A stretch of DNA of 64,000 nt from Rhizobiales bacterium CCH3-A5 (GCA_001556025.1 LSIB01000136.1:124001-188000), one strand, 5' to 3'. Counted from the first letter of the stretch, positions 38,341 through 47,083 are shown. Numbers and translations: made by a program. The notes: generated from the letters alone by a model not told the origin.

Positions 38341-39132
38341 ATGAACCGGACCACCCGCCACGCCCTCCTCGCCACGACGCTGCTCTGCGCGGCTGCGAGC
38401 GCGACCCATTCCGCCCAGGCCGGCACGCTCGCCGCCCTATCTGGCGACAACACCCTGACCATGATCGACACGGCGACCATGAAAGCCGGCAAGTCGATGA
38501 AATTGACCGGCATCACCGGCAAGATCGCCGGCATCGACGTCCGCCCCGCCGACGGCATGCTCTATGCGCTCGCCGCGGACGGCACGATCTACACCGTCGA
38601 CAAGGCTGGCAAGGCGACGATGAAGTCGAAAATGGACACCGTGCTGGACGCCAAGGCGATGGCCACCGTCGACTTCAACCCTGCCGCAGACCGCCTGCGC
38701 GTCATCGGCTCGGACGGCACGAACCTTCGCGTCAATGTCGAGGACGGCAAGGTCGTCACCGACGGAAAGCTGAAATTCGCCGAAGCCGACGTCAACAAGG
38801 GCGCGCCGATGATCGTGGCTGGCGCCTACACCAACTCGGTCAAGGGCACGAAGGAGACCGCGCTCTACGATATCGACGCCACGACCGGCACGTTTCTCAA
38901 GCAGGCGCCGCCGAATGACGGCGTCCTCGGCGCGGTCGGCAAGCTCGGCGTGATGCCCAAGGCGATCGCCTTCGACATCGAAACCGATGCTTCGGGTGGC
39001 AACACCGGCTGGCTGCTCGCCGATGGCGCGCTGCACAAGGTCGATCTCGCCACCGGCAAGGCCTCGATGGTTGGAAAGGTTACCGGGCTGAGCGCGCCTG
39101 TGCGTGATGTCGCGGCGCTTCCGGCGTCGTAA
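38341..39132 (+). CDS. DUF4394 domain-containing exported protein
   Basis: A 263-residue protein with a signal peptide (about 1-28, LLCAAASATHSAQA). The rest is a repeated beta-strand pattern typical of DUF4394, a beta-propeller-like fold: LAALSGDNTLTMIDTATM, GIDVRPADGMLYALAADGTIYTVD, VDFNPAADRLRVIGSDGTNLRVNVEDG, IAFDIETDASGGNTGWLLADGALHKVD. Such genes often neighbour ECF sigma/anti-sigma pairs, as here. Function unknown; periplasmic sensor or target is possible. Confidence 0.9.
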   Translation: MNRTTRHALLATTLLCAAASATHSAQAGTLAALSGDNTLTMIDTATMKAGKSMKLTGITGKIAGIDVRPADGMLYALAADGTIYTVDKAGKATMKSKMDTVLDAKAMATVDFNPAADRLRVIGSDGTNLRVNVEDGKVVTDGKLKFAEADVNKGAPMIVAGAYTNSVKGTKETALYDIDATTGTFLKQAPPNDGVLGAVGKLGVMPKAIAFDIETDASGGNTGWLLADGALHKVDLATGKASMVGKVTGLSAPVRDVAALPAS

Positions 39133-39162
39133 CGCCTGAGAAGACCTGACCAATCGTTCGGG

Positions 39163-39199
39163 AGCGCCGTCGCTTCGCAAGAAGCGGCGGCGCTTTTTT
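39163..39199 (+). terminator. rho-independent terminator after the DUF4394 gene
   Basis: AGCGCCGTCGCTTC (39163-39176), GCAA loop, GAAGCGGCGGCGCT (39181-39194) with one wobble pair, then a T-run to 39199. Confidence 0.93.
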
Positions 39200-39346
39200 G
39201 TCGTTTTCGTCATGTTTTGGCTGGCGGTAACGGCAACCCTCCGGAAGACATCGCGATTTGTCGGCGTTCGGTTCCGGTTTTCGCCACAGTTGGACAGGCA
39301 CATTGCAATTGTCTGATCCGTATTCGATCGCAATCGGAGACAGCGC

Positions 39347-40777
39347 ATGGCGTCCGACCCGAGAGCCGGGAGCATCGGCCTGCAGCGTTTCGGCCTCGGC
39401 TACCGGGCCGGCCAACCCGACGACCTGCGTCTTCACGCGCGTGACGTCCTGCTTGCGGAGGTCGCAGCTGGCCCGCCACCGCAGCCGCAGCCGCTGACCT
39501 ATTCCGGCGCGGCCGAGATAGGGGCTGCGCTCTACGCCTTCGAGGATGAGGAGAAGATCGCGCGCGAGACGAGGCGCGTCGCCGAACAGACCGCTCCTGG
39601 AATGCAGGTCGCCGCCGTTTCGCAGAATCAGATGGCCCAGCCGACGCGAGCGCCAAACGAGCCGGCGCTGCCCTACCGGACCTTTCGCGACGAGGCAAAA
39701 GCGCGCGTCGAAGTGGCGCTTCTACCCGATGGTGGATTTGCCGAGCGGCTGGTGCAGTTCTGGTCGAACCATTTCTGCATCGCCGCGACCAAGAGCAACA
39801 TGACCCGGATCATGGCCGGGGCCTATGAACGCGAGGCAATCCGCCCGCATGTCTTCGGCCGCTTTGCCGACATGCTGGTCGCCGCCGAGAGCCACCCGGC
39901 GATGCTGGAGTTCCTCGACAACAAGCTCTCGATCGGGCCGGGATCTTCCGCAGGCAGGCGGCGCGGGCGCGGGCTCAACGAAAACCTGGCGCGCGAAATC
40001 CTCGAACTGCACACGCTCGGCGTCTCGGGCGGATACGCACAAGCCGACGTCACCAATCTGGCGCGCATCATCACGGGCTGGACCGTGGTCGGGCGCGAAG
40101 GCGTGCTCGGCTTTCCGGGCTCCTTCGCTTTCAATCCCGGACTCCACGAGCCGGGCGCGCATCCCTTGCTGGGCAGGAGCTACGACCAGCCGGGCAAGGC
40201 GCAGGGGCTGGCGGCGCTGAACGATCTCGCGCGTCATCCCGCAACCGCCGACTTCATCGCCTTCAAGCTCGCCCGGCATTTCGTTGCGGACGCGCCACCG
40301 CCGGGGCTGGTCGATTTGCTGGCGCAGATTTTTCGCCGGACGGAGGGTGATCTGGCCGCCGTCTCGCGCGCGCTGATCGAGTCCGACGAAGCGTGGGGCG
40401 CGGAGCAGACGAAGATGCGCTGCCCGCAGGAATTCCTGATCGCGTCCTTCCGCGCGCTCGGGCGCAAGCCCGATTTCGGCCAGATCGTCGGGCCGCTGAC
40501 GGCGATGGGTCAGATGCTCTGGCAGCCCTCGGGTCCGAACGGCTATCCGGACGGAAACGAGTCCTGGGCGACGCCGGAAGGTATCAAAACCCGGATCGAT
40601 GTCGCCGCCGGCTGGGGCCGGCAGGCGGCGGGCAGCACTCCCGATCCGCGCCTGCTGGTCGATCAGGCGCTCGGCCCGCTCGCCTCAGCCGAAACGATGC
40701 AGGCGGTGGCGCGGGCCGAGAGCAAGCCGCAGGCGCTCGCGATCCTGCTGATGTCGCCGGAGTTCCAGCGGAGGTGA
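39347..40777 (+). CDS. DUF1800 domain-containing protein
   Basis: A 476-residue protein of the DUF1800 family. Signatures: LQRFGLGYRAGQPDD at the N-terminus, RLVQFWSNHFCI, REAIRPHVFGRFADMLVAAESHPAMLEFLDN, NENLAREILELHTLGV, FIAFKLARHFVAD and the C-terminal WGRQAAG. No signal peptide is visible although its partner carries a Tat signal, so the pair may be exported together. DUF1800/DUF1501 pairs are widespread with unknown function, sometimes linked to polymer or envelope processes. The partner starts 4 bases after its stop. Confidence 0.9.
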   Translation: MASDPRAGSIGLQRFGLGYRAGQPDDLRLHARDVLLAEVAAGPPPQPQPLTYSGAAEIGAALYAFEDEEKIARETRRVAEQTAPGMQVAAVSQNQMAQPTRAPNEPALPYRTFRDEAKARVEVALLPDGGFAERLVQFWSNHFCIAATKSNMTRIMAGAYEREAIRPHVFGRFADMLVAAESHPAMLEFLDNKLSIGPGSSAGRRRGRGLNENLAREILELHTLGVSGGYAQADVTNLARIITGWTVVGREGVLGFPGSFAFNPGLHEPGAHPLLGRSYDQPGKAQGLAALNDLARHPATADFIAFKLARHFVADAPPPGLVDLLAQIFRRTEGDLAAVSRALIESDEAWGAEQTKMRCPQEFLIASFRALGRKPDFGQIVGPLTAMGQMLWQPSGPNGYPDGNESWATPEGIKTRIDVAAGWGRQAAGSTPDPRLLVDQALGPLASAETMQAVARAESKPQALAILLMSPEFQRR

Positions 40778-40781
40778 GCCG

Positions 40782-42029
40782 ATGAGCGATCATGACGACG
40801 ATTGCGAGGCGATGACGCCGTCGCGGAGGGCAGTGCTCGGGGCGGCGGGCGCGCTTTTCGCATGGACCTTCGTGCCGAAATTCGCCTATGCGGCAGCGGG
40901 CGCGCGCGATCCGCGCTTCCTGCTGGTGGTGCTGCGCGGCGCGCTCGACGGGTTGTCGGCCGTGCCTCCGATCGGCGACCCCAATTATGCTGCTCTGCGC
41001 GAGAGCATCGCGCTCACCAGGGACGGGCCGGATGCCGCGCTGCCGCTCGACGGCTTCTTCTACTTGCACCCGGCGATGCCGAATCTGGCGCGGCTCTATG
41101 CGGCAGGCCATGCGGCAATCGTCCATGCGGCGGCGACCGGCTATCGCGAGCGCTCGCATTTCGACGGGCAGGACGTGCTCGAGAGCGGGCAGAACGGGCC
41201 GGGCCAGACCGGGAGCGGCTGGCTCAACCGGCTGATCGCCACGCTGCCGCCGGGCGAGACCGTCGCGCGGCGCGGCGTGCTCGGCGTCGGCGTGGTGCCG
41301 CCGCTGGTCGTGCGGGGCGAGGCGCCGATTCTCGGCTGGGCCCCGCCGCGCATGGCGCGCGCCGGCTCCGACCTGATGACGCGGCTCGGCGATCTCTATA
41401 GCCAGCGCGATCCGGGCCTGGCGCGGGCTCTGGCTCAAGCCGTCGAAACCGATGCGATCGCGCAGCGGCGCGGCATGAGCGGCGAGGCGCGGGGCGGTCA
41501 GGGGCCGGACACGGCCGAGGGCATGAAGCGCATCGCCGAGGGCGCGGCCGGGCTGGTCAGGGCCGATGACGGCCCGCGCATCGCGGCGCTTGCCTTCGAG
41601 GGCTGGGACACGCATGCCAATGAGGGCGGCGCGCAGGGGCGGCTGGCGCAGTTGCTCGGCGGGCTCGACGGCGCGCTGGCGGCCTTCGAGCAGGGGCTGA
41701 AACCGGTCTGGCAGGACACGGTCGTGATGGTGGTGACCGAGTTCGGCCGAACCGCGAAGGTGAACGGTACGGTCGGCACCGACCACGGTACCGGAACCGT
41801 CGCCTTCCTCGTCGGCGGCGCGGTCAACGGCGGGCGGATGATCGCCGACTGGCCGGGGCTGAAGCCCGAGCAGCTTTACGAGAAGCGCGACCTGAAGCCG
41901 ACGACGGACATCCGCGCCGTGGCGAAGGGCGTCGTGTCGGACTTGTTCGGCCTCTCGGGACCTGTGCTGGCCGAGCGGGTGTTTCCGGGGACGGAAGGGA
42001 TGGGGCCGATATCGGGATTGGTCGTGTAG
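40782..42029 (+). CDS. DUF1501 domain-containing Tat-exported protein
   Basis: A 415-residue protein. The twin-arginine signal SRRAVLGAAGALFAWTFVPKFAYA lies at about 14-37. The body matches DUF1501, a sulfatase/alkaline-phosphatase-like fold: FLLVVLRGALDGLSAVPPIGD, LDGFFYLHPAMPNLARLYAAGHAAIVHA, ERSHFDGQDVLESG, GWDTHANEGGAQGRLAQLL and VMVVTEFGRTAKVNGTVGTDHGTGTVAFLVGG. It is coupled with the DUF1800 gene. Enzymatic role is not established; the conserved D, H and T residues suggest a metal site. Confidence 0.92.
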   Translation: MSDHDDDCEAMTPSRRAVLGAAGALFAWTFVPKFAYAAAGARDPRFLLVVLRGALDGLSAVPPIGDPNYAALRESIALTRDGPDAALPLDGFFYLHPAMPNLARLYAAGHAAIVHAAATGYRERSHFDGQDVLESGQNGPGQTGSGWLNRLIATLPPGETVARRGVLGVGVVPPLVVRGEAPILGWAPPRMARAGSDLMTRLGDLYSQRDPGLARALAQAVETDAIAQRRGMSGEARGGQGPDTAEGMKRIAEGAAGLVRADDGPRIAALAFEGWDTHANEGGAQGRLAQLLGGLDGALAAFEQGLKPVWQDTVVMVVTEFGRTAKVNGTVGTDHGTGTVAFLVGGAVNGGRMIADWPGLKPEQLYEKRDLKPTTDIRAVAKGVVSDLFGLSGPVLAERVFPGTEGMGPISGLVV

Positions 42030-42079
42030 AGCCCCAAGTCATGGTCGGGAAAGGCCCCGAGCATAGCGTGCCGGAGGTT

Positions 42080-42107
42080 CTCGGGTCGCCGCTTCGCGAC
42101 CCCCGAG
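42080..42107. terminator. hairpin between convergent DUF1501 and leuD genes
   Basis: CTCGGGTCGC (42080-42089) pairs with GCGACC..CGAG (42096-42107) apart from a two-base bulge. It may end either transcript; no T-run. Confidence 0.4.
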
Positions 42108-42121
42108 ATTGACGTCCCAGT

Positions 42122-42724
42122 TCAAGCCCACTCTCTTTGCGCCAGCTTCGCCTCATAGGCCTCGATCTTCGGAGCCTTCTCCATGGTCAGGCCGATATCG
42201 TCCAGCCCGTTGATCAGGCAGTGTTTGCGGAACGGGTCGATCTCGAAGCGGATTTCGCCACCGTCCGGCCCCTTGATCGTCTGGTTCTGGAGATCGACCG
42301 TCAGCGTCGCGTTCGAGCCGCGATCGGCATCGTCGAAAAGCTTCTCGAGGTCCTCGGGCTTCACCACGATCGGCAGGATGCCGTTCTTGAAGCAGTTGTT
42401 GTAGAAAATGTCGGCGAAACTCGTGGAAATCACGCAGCGGATGCCGAAATCGAGCAGCGCCCAGGGCGCATGCTCGCGCGAGGAGCCGCAGCCGAAATTG
42501 TCGCCGGCGACGAGAATTTCCGACTTGCGATAGGCCGGCTGGTTCAGCACGAAATCGGGATTTTCCGTGCCGTCTTCCTTGTAACGCATCTCCGAGAACA
42601 GCGCGGTGCCGAGACCCGTGCGCTTGATCGTCTTGAGATACTGCTTGGGAATGATCATGTCGGTGTCGACATTGATCACCTTCAGCGGCGCGGGCGTTGA
42701 GGTCAGCGTGGTGAAGGGCTGCAT
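42122..42724 (-). CDS. leuD: 3-isopropylmalate dehydratase small subunit
   Basis: A 200-residue subunit of the isopropylmalate isomerase, which with LeuC converts 2- to 3-isopropylmalate in leucine synthesis. Visible: [80 protein letters not shown] and the C-terminal [20 protein letters not shown], all standard. Length is normal. LeuC is encoded 2.5 kb away on the same strand. A palindromic repeat sits upstream. Confidence 0.97.
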   Translation of the reverse strand: MQPFTTLTSTPAPLKVINVDTDMIIPKQYLKTIKRTGLGTALFSEMRYKEDGTENPDFVLNQPAYRKSEILVAGDNFGCGSSREHAPWALLDFGIRCVISTSFADIFYNNCFKNGILPIVVKPEDLEKLFDDADRGSNATLTVDLQNQTIKGPDGGEIRFEIDPFRKHCLINGLDDIGLTMEKAPKIEAYEAKLAQREWA

Positions 42725-42767
42725 CGGGCACTCCTGACGGGCAGCGACAAAGTCATTGAAACACTGT

Positions 42768-42865
42768 CGTCATCCCGGGCTTGACCCGGGATCCATCGTA
42801 AAGCACGGCAGCGCTCTATGATGGATCCCGGATCTGCGCCGCTGAGCGGCATGTCCGGGATGACG
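42768..42865. repeat. palindromic intergenic repeat element, copy 2
   Basis: Outer arms CGTCATCCCGG (42768-42778) and CCGGGATGACG (42855-42865), and inner arms GGGATCCATC / GATGGATCCC. It shares layout and part of the sequence with the element at 14709-14811. Copies of this cgtcatcccggg type are common between alphaproteobacterial genes. Confidence 0.8.
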
Positions 42866-42925
42866 GCATATTGCCTTGCAAACGCGATAAGGAAGGTCTT
42901 AGCCGAAGACCACCCGCTGGCAAAC

Positions 42926-43402
42926 TCAGATATACGCGATGTAGCGCCCCGCCGCCGCGACGCCGAACCAGACCGCCAGCGACAGCGCCGCCGGAACTCG
43001 GGCCGCGCGGGCCGTCATCCCGGGATAGCCGCGCTTCAGCCAGATCACGTTGAGAGCCCCGATCGCGATCAGCGCCAGCTTAATCTGGAAGGACGGGTTT
43101 TTGATGATCGCGCTGGCTTCCGGCGTGAACAGCACAATGCCGCTCGCAAGCAGCGCGCAGAAGGCGCCGAGCGCGACAGGGCGGAACCTTGCGATCACCG
43201 CCTCGCCGGCGTCCGCGCGCAGCGCGCCGAGCACCCGCAGATCCATGATCGCGACGCTGGCGAAGAAGATTAGAGCCGCGAGCACATGGACGACATTGGC
43301 GATCGGATAGATCAGCACTGCGTCGCGGATCAACAGGCCGAAAGCGGAGCGCTCCAGAATCTGGAAGAGATTGGGCAGGAAGCCGAAAACATCATGCTCC
43401 AC
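42926..43402 (-). CDS. DUF6644-like integral membrane protein
   Basis: A 158-residue protein with four hydrophobic helices and a histidine-containing second helix (YPIANVVHVLAALIFFASVAIMDLRVLG), the residue pattern of small heme-b-like or DUF6644/DUF2214 membrane proteins. It forms a two-gene unit with the DUF6152 protein 4 bases upstream, an association I recall in alphaproteobacteria. A role in copper, heme or redox processes is a guess. No cofactor motif can be proven from sequence alone. Confidence 0.72.
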   Translation of the reverse strand: MEHDVFGFLPNLFQILERSAFGLLIRDAVLIYPIANVVHVLAALIFFASVAIMDLRVLGALRADAGEAVIARFRPVALGAFCALLASGIVLFTPEASAIIKNPSFQIKLALIAIGALNVIWLKRGYPGMTARAARVPAALSLAVWFGVAAAGRYIAYI

Positions 43403-43406
43403 CGCC

Positions 43407-43754
43407 TCACCTCAGCTCGTAGCGCTTGCCCGCGACCTCGATCCATTCCGCCCGCATCTCGCCCGGCTTGACCCGGCTGGGATAGCCGTAGGCCGTGAGC
43501 GTCGCGCCGACCTTGATCAGACTCTCGACCGCGCCGCGCGATTGCATGCGCGAGGGCGGGGCGAAGGTCAGCTCCCACGCCTTGCCGTCGGCGGCGGTGA
43601 TGTCGACATGGACATGAGGGTTGGCGAATTCCAGCGTCTTCACAGGACCGGTCAGCGTCACCGGGTTTTGCGCGTCGTAGGAGCCCCAGCCGTGATGAGC
43701 GAGGGCTGCGGCGGGCAAGGCGATGGTGAGGGCTGCGAGGGTGAGGCGGCGCAT
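43407..43754 (-). CDS. DUF6152 family exported protein
   Basis: A 115-residue protein from ATG 43754, after GGAGA. A signal peptide (about 1-19, ending ALA) leaves a mature start HHGWGSYDAQNPVTLTGPV, the DUF6152 opening, followed by EFANPHVHVDI, WELTFAPPSRMQSRG and GYPSRVKPGEMRAEWI. The paired histidines and NPHVHVD suggest metal binding, which has not been shown. It is 4 bases upstream of the membrane protein gene. Confidence 0.85.
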   Translation of the reverse strand: MRRLTLAALTIALPAAALAHHGWGSYDAQNPVTLTGPVKTLEFANPHVHVDITAADGKAWELTFAPPSRMQSRGAVESLIKVGATLTAYGYPSRVKPGEMRAEWIEVAGKRYELR

Positions 43755-43830
43755 GGGCTGTCTCCGGCTTTTCGTCTGACCCAACCAACTAGAAGCGGCG
43801 AAGGCGTCGTCAATGTGGCCGGCGCGGCCG

Positions 43831-44463
43831 TCAGGATTGCGCCGTCAGGAGCTTGAAGCCGGCAAAGGCGAAGACGGCCGACAGGCAGGCCTCGGCACGC
43901 CGCCGGACCCGGCGGTAGACCGCGATCATCGACGGCGTCGAGAAGAGGACGGCGTAGCCCTGGTTGATCGCCAGCGAGATCAGGCCACAGCCGATGACGA
44001 TGGCGCAGATGATCACGAAGGGGGCATCGGGCCGCAGGCCGAGCGCGATGATCGCGGTCCAGCCCAGGATCGCCTTGGGATTGGTCAGGTGCATCAGGAA
44101 GCCGCGCAGATAGGTTCTGCGGCCCGATGAGACAGTCGGCGGGGGCGGCGGGTCGGTCCGTAGCGCCGAGCGGGCCGAGCGCCAGGCCAGGAACAGCAGG
44201 TAGAGCCCGCCGACGATCTTGATCGCATAGAGCGCGCCAGGATGGGCCGCGATCAGGGCCGAGACGCCGAGCGCCGCCAGAATGCCCCAGGTCAGCGAGC
44301 CGGTGGTGACGCCGAGGCCCAGGATCATGCCGGCGCGCCGGCCGCGTTCCATCGCGGTCGCCATCACCATCAGGTTGCTCGGTCCGGGGCTCGCGACCGC
44401 GAAAATCTGGGCAGAATAGACCAAGGCCAGTTCCGGCCAGTGGCGGATCAATTCGTCGAGCAT
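43831..44463 (-). CDS. LysE/RhtB-family amino-acid exporter
   Basis: A 210-residue membrane protein with about six helices. FAVASPGPSNLMVMATAMERGRRAGMILGLGVTTGSLTW is the LysE/RhtB signature, including the conserved P-G-P region; GGLYLLFLAWRSAR and TNPKAILGWTAI are typical. The proteins export amino acids or homoserine lactones; specificity cannot be read from sequence. It ends the leuC-side cluster: its start lies 3 bases beyond the metallopeptidase stop. Confidence 0.9.
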   Translation of the reverse strand: MLDELIRHWPELALVYSAQIFAVASPGPSNLMVMATAMERGRRAGMILGLGVTTGSLTWGILAALGVSALIAAHPGALYAIKIVGGLYLLFLAWRSARSALRTDPPPPPTVSSGRRTYLRGFLMHLTNPKAILGWTAIIALGLRPDAPFVIICAIVIGCGLISLAINQGYAVLFSTPSMIAVYRRVRRRAEACLSAVFAFAGFKLLTAQS

Positions 44464-44466
44464 TTG

Positions 44467-44940
44467 CTACCGCTCCGCCTCCGCCTCGATCGCTTCCATG
44501 TCCTCGTCGGAGAAGCCGAAATGATGGCCGATCTCGTGGACGAGAACATGGGTCACGATATGGCCCAGACTCTCGTCGTTCTCGGCCCAGTAGTCGAGGA
44601 TTGGGCGGCGGTAGAGATGGATGGTGTTGGGCATCTGGCCGGTCTGCGGCGCATAGCCCTGCTGCGGCAGGCCGACGCCCGAAAACAGGCCGAGGATGTC
44701 GAAGGGGCTCTCGGCCTCAAGCTCCTTGACCACGTCGTCCTCGGGGAACTCCGTGACATTGAAGACGACATCGGCGCAGAGCGCGCGGAACTCTTCGGGC
44801 AGGCGGTCGAAGGCGGCTTGGGCCATCATCTCGAAATCGGCGATGACGGGTGCCTTCGCAGCGTCCCAATCGGTCGCGGCTTCGGCATGAGCGCTGCCGG
44901 ACGCAGACGACGCGGCGGTAACCGAGGGAACGCTGCCCAT
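44467..44940 (-). CDS. metallopeptidase family protein (zincin-like, DUF1025)
   Basis: A 157-residue protein from ATG 44940, which overlaps the stop of the upstream small membrane protein gene (TGATG). The zinc motif HEIGHH (135-140) is preceded by SLGHIVTHVLVHE, and the N-terminal half has FDRLPEEFRALCADVVFNVTEFPEDD. This is the possible metal-dependent peptidase family; substrates are unknown. A short Ser/Ala-rich N-terminus is variable. The three-gene run with the membrane protein and LysE exporter is tightly spaced. Confidence 0.88.
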   Translation of the reverse strand: MGSVPSVTAASSASGSAHAEAATDWDAAKAPVIADFEMMAQAAFDRLPEEFRALCADVVFNVTEFPEDDVVKELEAESPFDILGLFSGVGLPQQGYAPQTGQMPNTIHLYRRPILDYWAENDESLGHIVTHVLVHEIGHHFGFSDEDMEAIEAEAER

Positions 44941-45185
44941 CACCAGATCTTCAGCTGATGGCCGAGCCACCAGGCCAGCACGACGACGCCGAACAGAGAG
45001 AGCGCACGCCCGACGCGGCGGCCCCAAAGCTCGGCCGCGTTGTCGTGCGGTGCGTCCTTGCCGGAGAAATGATCTGCGGCGCGGGCCATGGACGAGCCGA
45101 GGAAGCTCTCATTGTCGCGCTTGACGCGGTCGAGCGCAGCCTTGGCCTCGGCCGCGCGGGCGGCTTCGCGGGGGTCGGCCGTCAT
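44940..45185 (-). CDS. small single-pass membrane protein
   Basis: An 81-residue protein from ATG 45185, 8 bases after GGGGA; a longer frame reaches into leuC but is unneeded. A charged helical N-terminus (REAARAAEAKAALDRVKRDNESFLG) and a single C-terminal hydrophobic helix (ALSLFGVVVLAWWLGHQL) indicate an inner-membrane anchor with a cytosolic head. It follows leuC by 25 bases and overlaps the metallopeptidase start. Function unknown. Confidence 0.72.
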   Translation of the reverse strand: MTADPREAARAAEAKAALDRVKRDNESFLGSSMARAADHFSGKDAPHDNAAELWGRRVGRALSLFGVVVLAWWLGHQLKIW

Positions 45186-45210
45186 TTTGTCGATCCCCGC
45201 GAGAGACGCA

Positions 45211-46629
45211 TCACCCCATCGTCCTGACATCGACGAACCGCCCCGCCAGCGCGGCGGCCGCCGCCATCACCGGCGAGACCAGATGCGTGCGGCCCTTGAA
45301 GCCCTGCCGCCCCTCGAAATTGCGGTTCGAGGTCGAGGCGGCGCGCTGGCCGGGCTTGAGCTGGTCGGGGTTCATACCAAGGCACATCGAGCAGCCCGGT
45401 TCGCGCCATTCGAAACCGGCCGCAAGGAAGATCTTGTCGAGCCCCTCGGCCTCCGCCTGCTGCTTCACGAGGCCCGAGCCCGGCACGATCATGGCGTAGT
45501 CGAGCGAGCACGCGATCTTTTTCCCCTCGACGACCCTCGCTACGGCACGCAGGTCCTCGATGCGGCCATTGGTGCAGGAGCCGATCCAGATCACGTCGAG
45601 CGGGATGTCGGTCATCTTCGTGCCGGCGGTGAGGCCCATATAGTCGAGCGCGCGCTGCTTGGAGCTGCGCTTGGTCTCGTCCGCGATCAGGGCGGGGTCC
45701 GGCACCGCACCCGCGACCGAGATCACATCCTCCGGGCTCGTGCCCCAGGAGACGATCGGCGGCAGGTTTCCGGCATCGAGCTTCACGACGCGGTCGAAGA
45801 ACGCGCCCTCGTCGGAGCGCAGCGTCTCCCAGTATCGAACGGCGGCGTCCCAGGCCGCGTCCTTCGGCGCCATCGGCCGGCCCTTGAGATAGGCGTAGGC
45901 CTTCTCGTCGGGCGCGACCATGCCGGCGCGCGCGCCGCCCTCGATCGACATGTTGCAGACCGTCATGCGGCCTTCCATCGAGAGCGCGCGGATCGCCTCG
46001 CCGGCATATTCGATGACCGAGCCGGTGCCACCGGCCGTGCCGATCTCGCCGATGATGGCGAGCGTGATGTCCTTCGCGGTGACGCCGTTTGCCGCCACGC
46101 CATCCACCTGGACGAGCATGTTCTTCGCCTTCTTCTGGATCAGCGTCTGGGTGGCGAGCACATGCTCGACCTCCGAGGTGCCGATGCCATGCGCGAGCGC
46201 GCCGAAGGCGCCATGCGTCGAGGTGTGGCTGTCGCCGCAGACGATCGTGGTGCCGGGCAGGGTGAAGCCCTGCTCGGGGCCGACGATGTGGACGATGCCC
46301 TGGCGGATATCGAGCTCGTCGAAATACTGGACGCCGAAATCCTTGGCGTTCTTCGCCAGCGCCTCGACCTGGATGCGGCTTTCCTCCTCCGCGATGCCCT
46401 TCGAGCGATCGGTGGTGGGAATGTTGTGGTCGACCACGGCCAGCGTCTTGTGCGGCGCGTGAACCTTGCGCCCGGTCATCCGCAGGCCCTCGAAAGCCTG
46501 CGGGCTCGTCACCTCATGGACGAGGTGGCGGTCGATATAGATGAGGCAGGTTCCGTCCTCCTGCCGGTCGACGACGTGGTCGTCGAAAATCTTGTCGTAG
46601 AGGGTGCGGGGTGCGGAAGCGGACGTCAT
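45211..46629 (-). CDS. leuC: 3-isopropylmalate dehydratase large subunit
   Basis: A 472-residue aconitase-family subunit. It begins with [14 protein letters not shown] and [45 protein letters not shown] and the 4Fe-4S cysteines in [14 protein letters not shown] and [10 protein letters not shown] are intact, ending [30 protein letters not shown]. It acts with LeuD in leucine synthesis. Its transcript carries a terminator-like hairpin 36 bases before the start, which may be regulatory. Confidence 0.98.
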   Translation of the reverse strand: MTSASAPRTLYDKIFDDHVVDRQEDGTCLIYIDRHLVHEVTSPQAFEGLRMTGRKVHAPHKTLAVVDHNIPTTDRSKGIAEEESRIQVEALAKNAKDFGVQYFDELDIRQGIVHIVGPEQGFTLPGTTIVCGDSHTSTHGAFGALAHGIGTSEVEHVLATQTLIQKKAKNMLVQVDGVAANGVTAKDITLAIIGEIGTAGGTGSVIEYAGEAIRALSMEGRMTVCNMSIEGGARAGMVAPDEKAYAYLKGRPMAPKDAAWDAAVRYWETLRSDEGAFFDRVVKLDAGNLPPIVSWGTSPEDVISVAGAVPDPALIADETKRSSKQRALDYMGLTAGTKMTDIPLDVIWIGSCTNGRIEDLRAVARVVEGKKIACSLDYAMIVPGSGLVKQQAEAEGLDKIFLAAGFEWREPGCSMCLGMNPDQLKPGQRAASTSNRNFEGRQGFKGRTHLVSPVMAAAAALAGRFVDVRTMG

Positions 46630-46665
46630 GGCGTTCGAGCCTTTTGCGGATCTTGAGTAGTGGTC

Positions 46666-46690
46666 AAAAAAATCCGGCGTTGGGGCCGGA
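46666..46690 (-). terminator. terminator just upstream of leuC, possible attenuator
   Basis: On the minus strand, TCCGGC (complement of 46685-46690), loop CCCAAC, GCCGGA (46673-46678), then seven T residues (46666-46672), ending 36 bases before the leuC ATG. A preceding hairpin has arms CATCGGC/GCCGATG (46701-46707 and 46720-46726). The segment GGCCGG within it (46714-46719) could instead pair with CCGGCC in the terminator stem (46684-46689), giving mutually exclusive structures. Confidence 0.6.
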
Positions 46691-46733
46691 GGGCGCAGCG
46701 CATCGGCCTGTCGCCGGCCGCCGATGGCCGGTC

Positions 46734-46910
46734 TCAGGCGCGCCTAAGGCCCGCGGCGATAGACGCCGTGAAGCGCCCGAAGAAGCGCCAGGGCAGGCGG
46801 GCGTGATCGTCGATCGCGGCGAAGCCTTGCGTCGTCGGAATGCGGCGCGGGCTCGCATCGCGGCGAACGATGCGGCGGCTGCCATCCTCGACCTGTCGGG
46901 CTTTCGTCAT
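46734..46910 (-). CDS. possible 58-residue leader or small protein upstream of leuC
   Basis: An ORF of 58 residues opening [10 protein letters not shown], with [12 protein letters not shown] in the middle and [22 protein letters not shown] near the end. Codon pattern and the ordered charged/aromatic layout look protein-like, and its stop lies directly before the hairpin pair upstream of leuC. It has no leucine-codon run, so classical leucine attenuation is not supported. It may be a small gene ended by the terminator at 46666-46690. The 46911-47083 remainder of this gap shows nothing I recognise. Confidence 0.4.
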   Translation of the reverse strand: MTKARQVEDGSRRIVRRDASPRRIPTTQGFAAIDDHARLPWRFFGRFTASIAAGLRRA

Positions 46911-47083
46911 GGCGCGGTTCTAACAGTTCCAGACAGGGGCGGCAACGAAACGCACGGCCTCACGCGCATGCAAACGCAATCGGCGTGGATGGCCCGCTCG
47001 GCGTCTTGCCGCTGCCATCGAAACAGCGCAAGCCTTTTGGCGATCCGGCGCAACGATGCGCCGCTTGCGAGGCAGGTGACGCG

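Noticed and set aside
46664..46885. 73-codon minus-strand ORF upstream of leuC
   Set aside because: Low-complexity Arg/Ala/Pro sequence; the alternative frame 46734-46910 looks more protein-like.
46734..46910. Classical leucine attenuator leader peptide
   Set aside because: The ORF before the leuC terminator has only two leucine codons and no run, so ribosome stalling at leucine codons is not supported.
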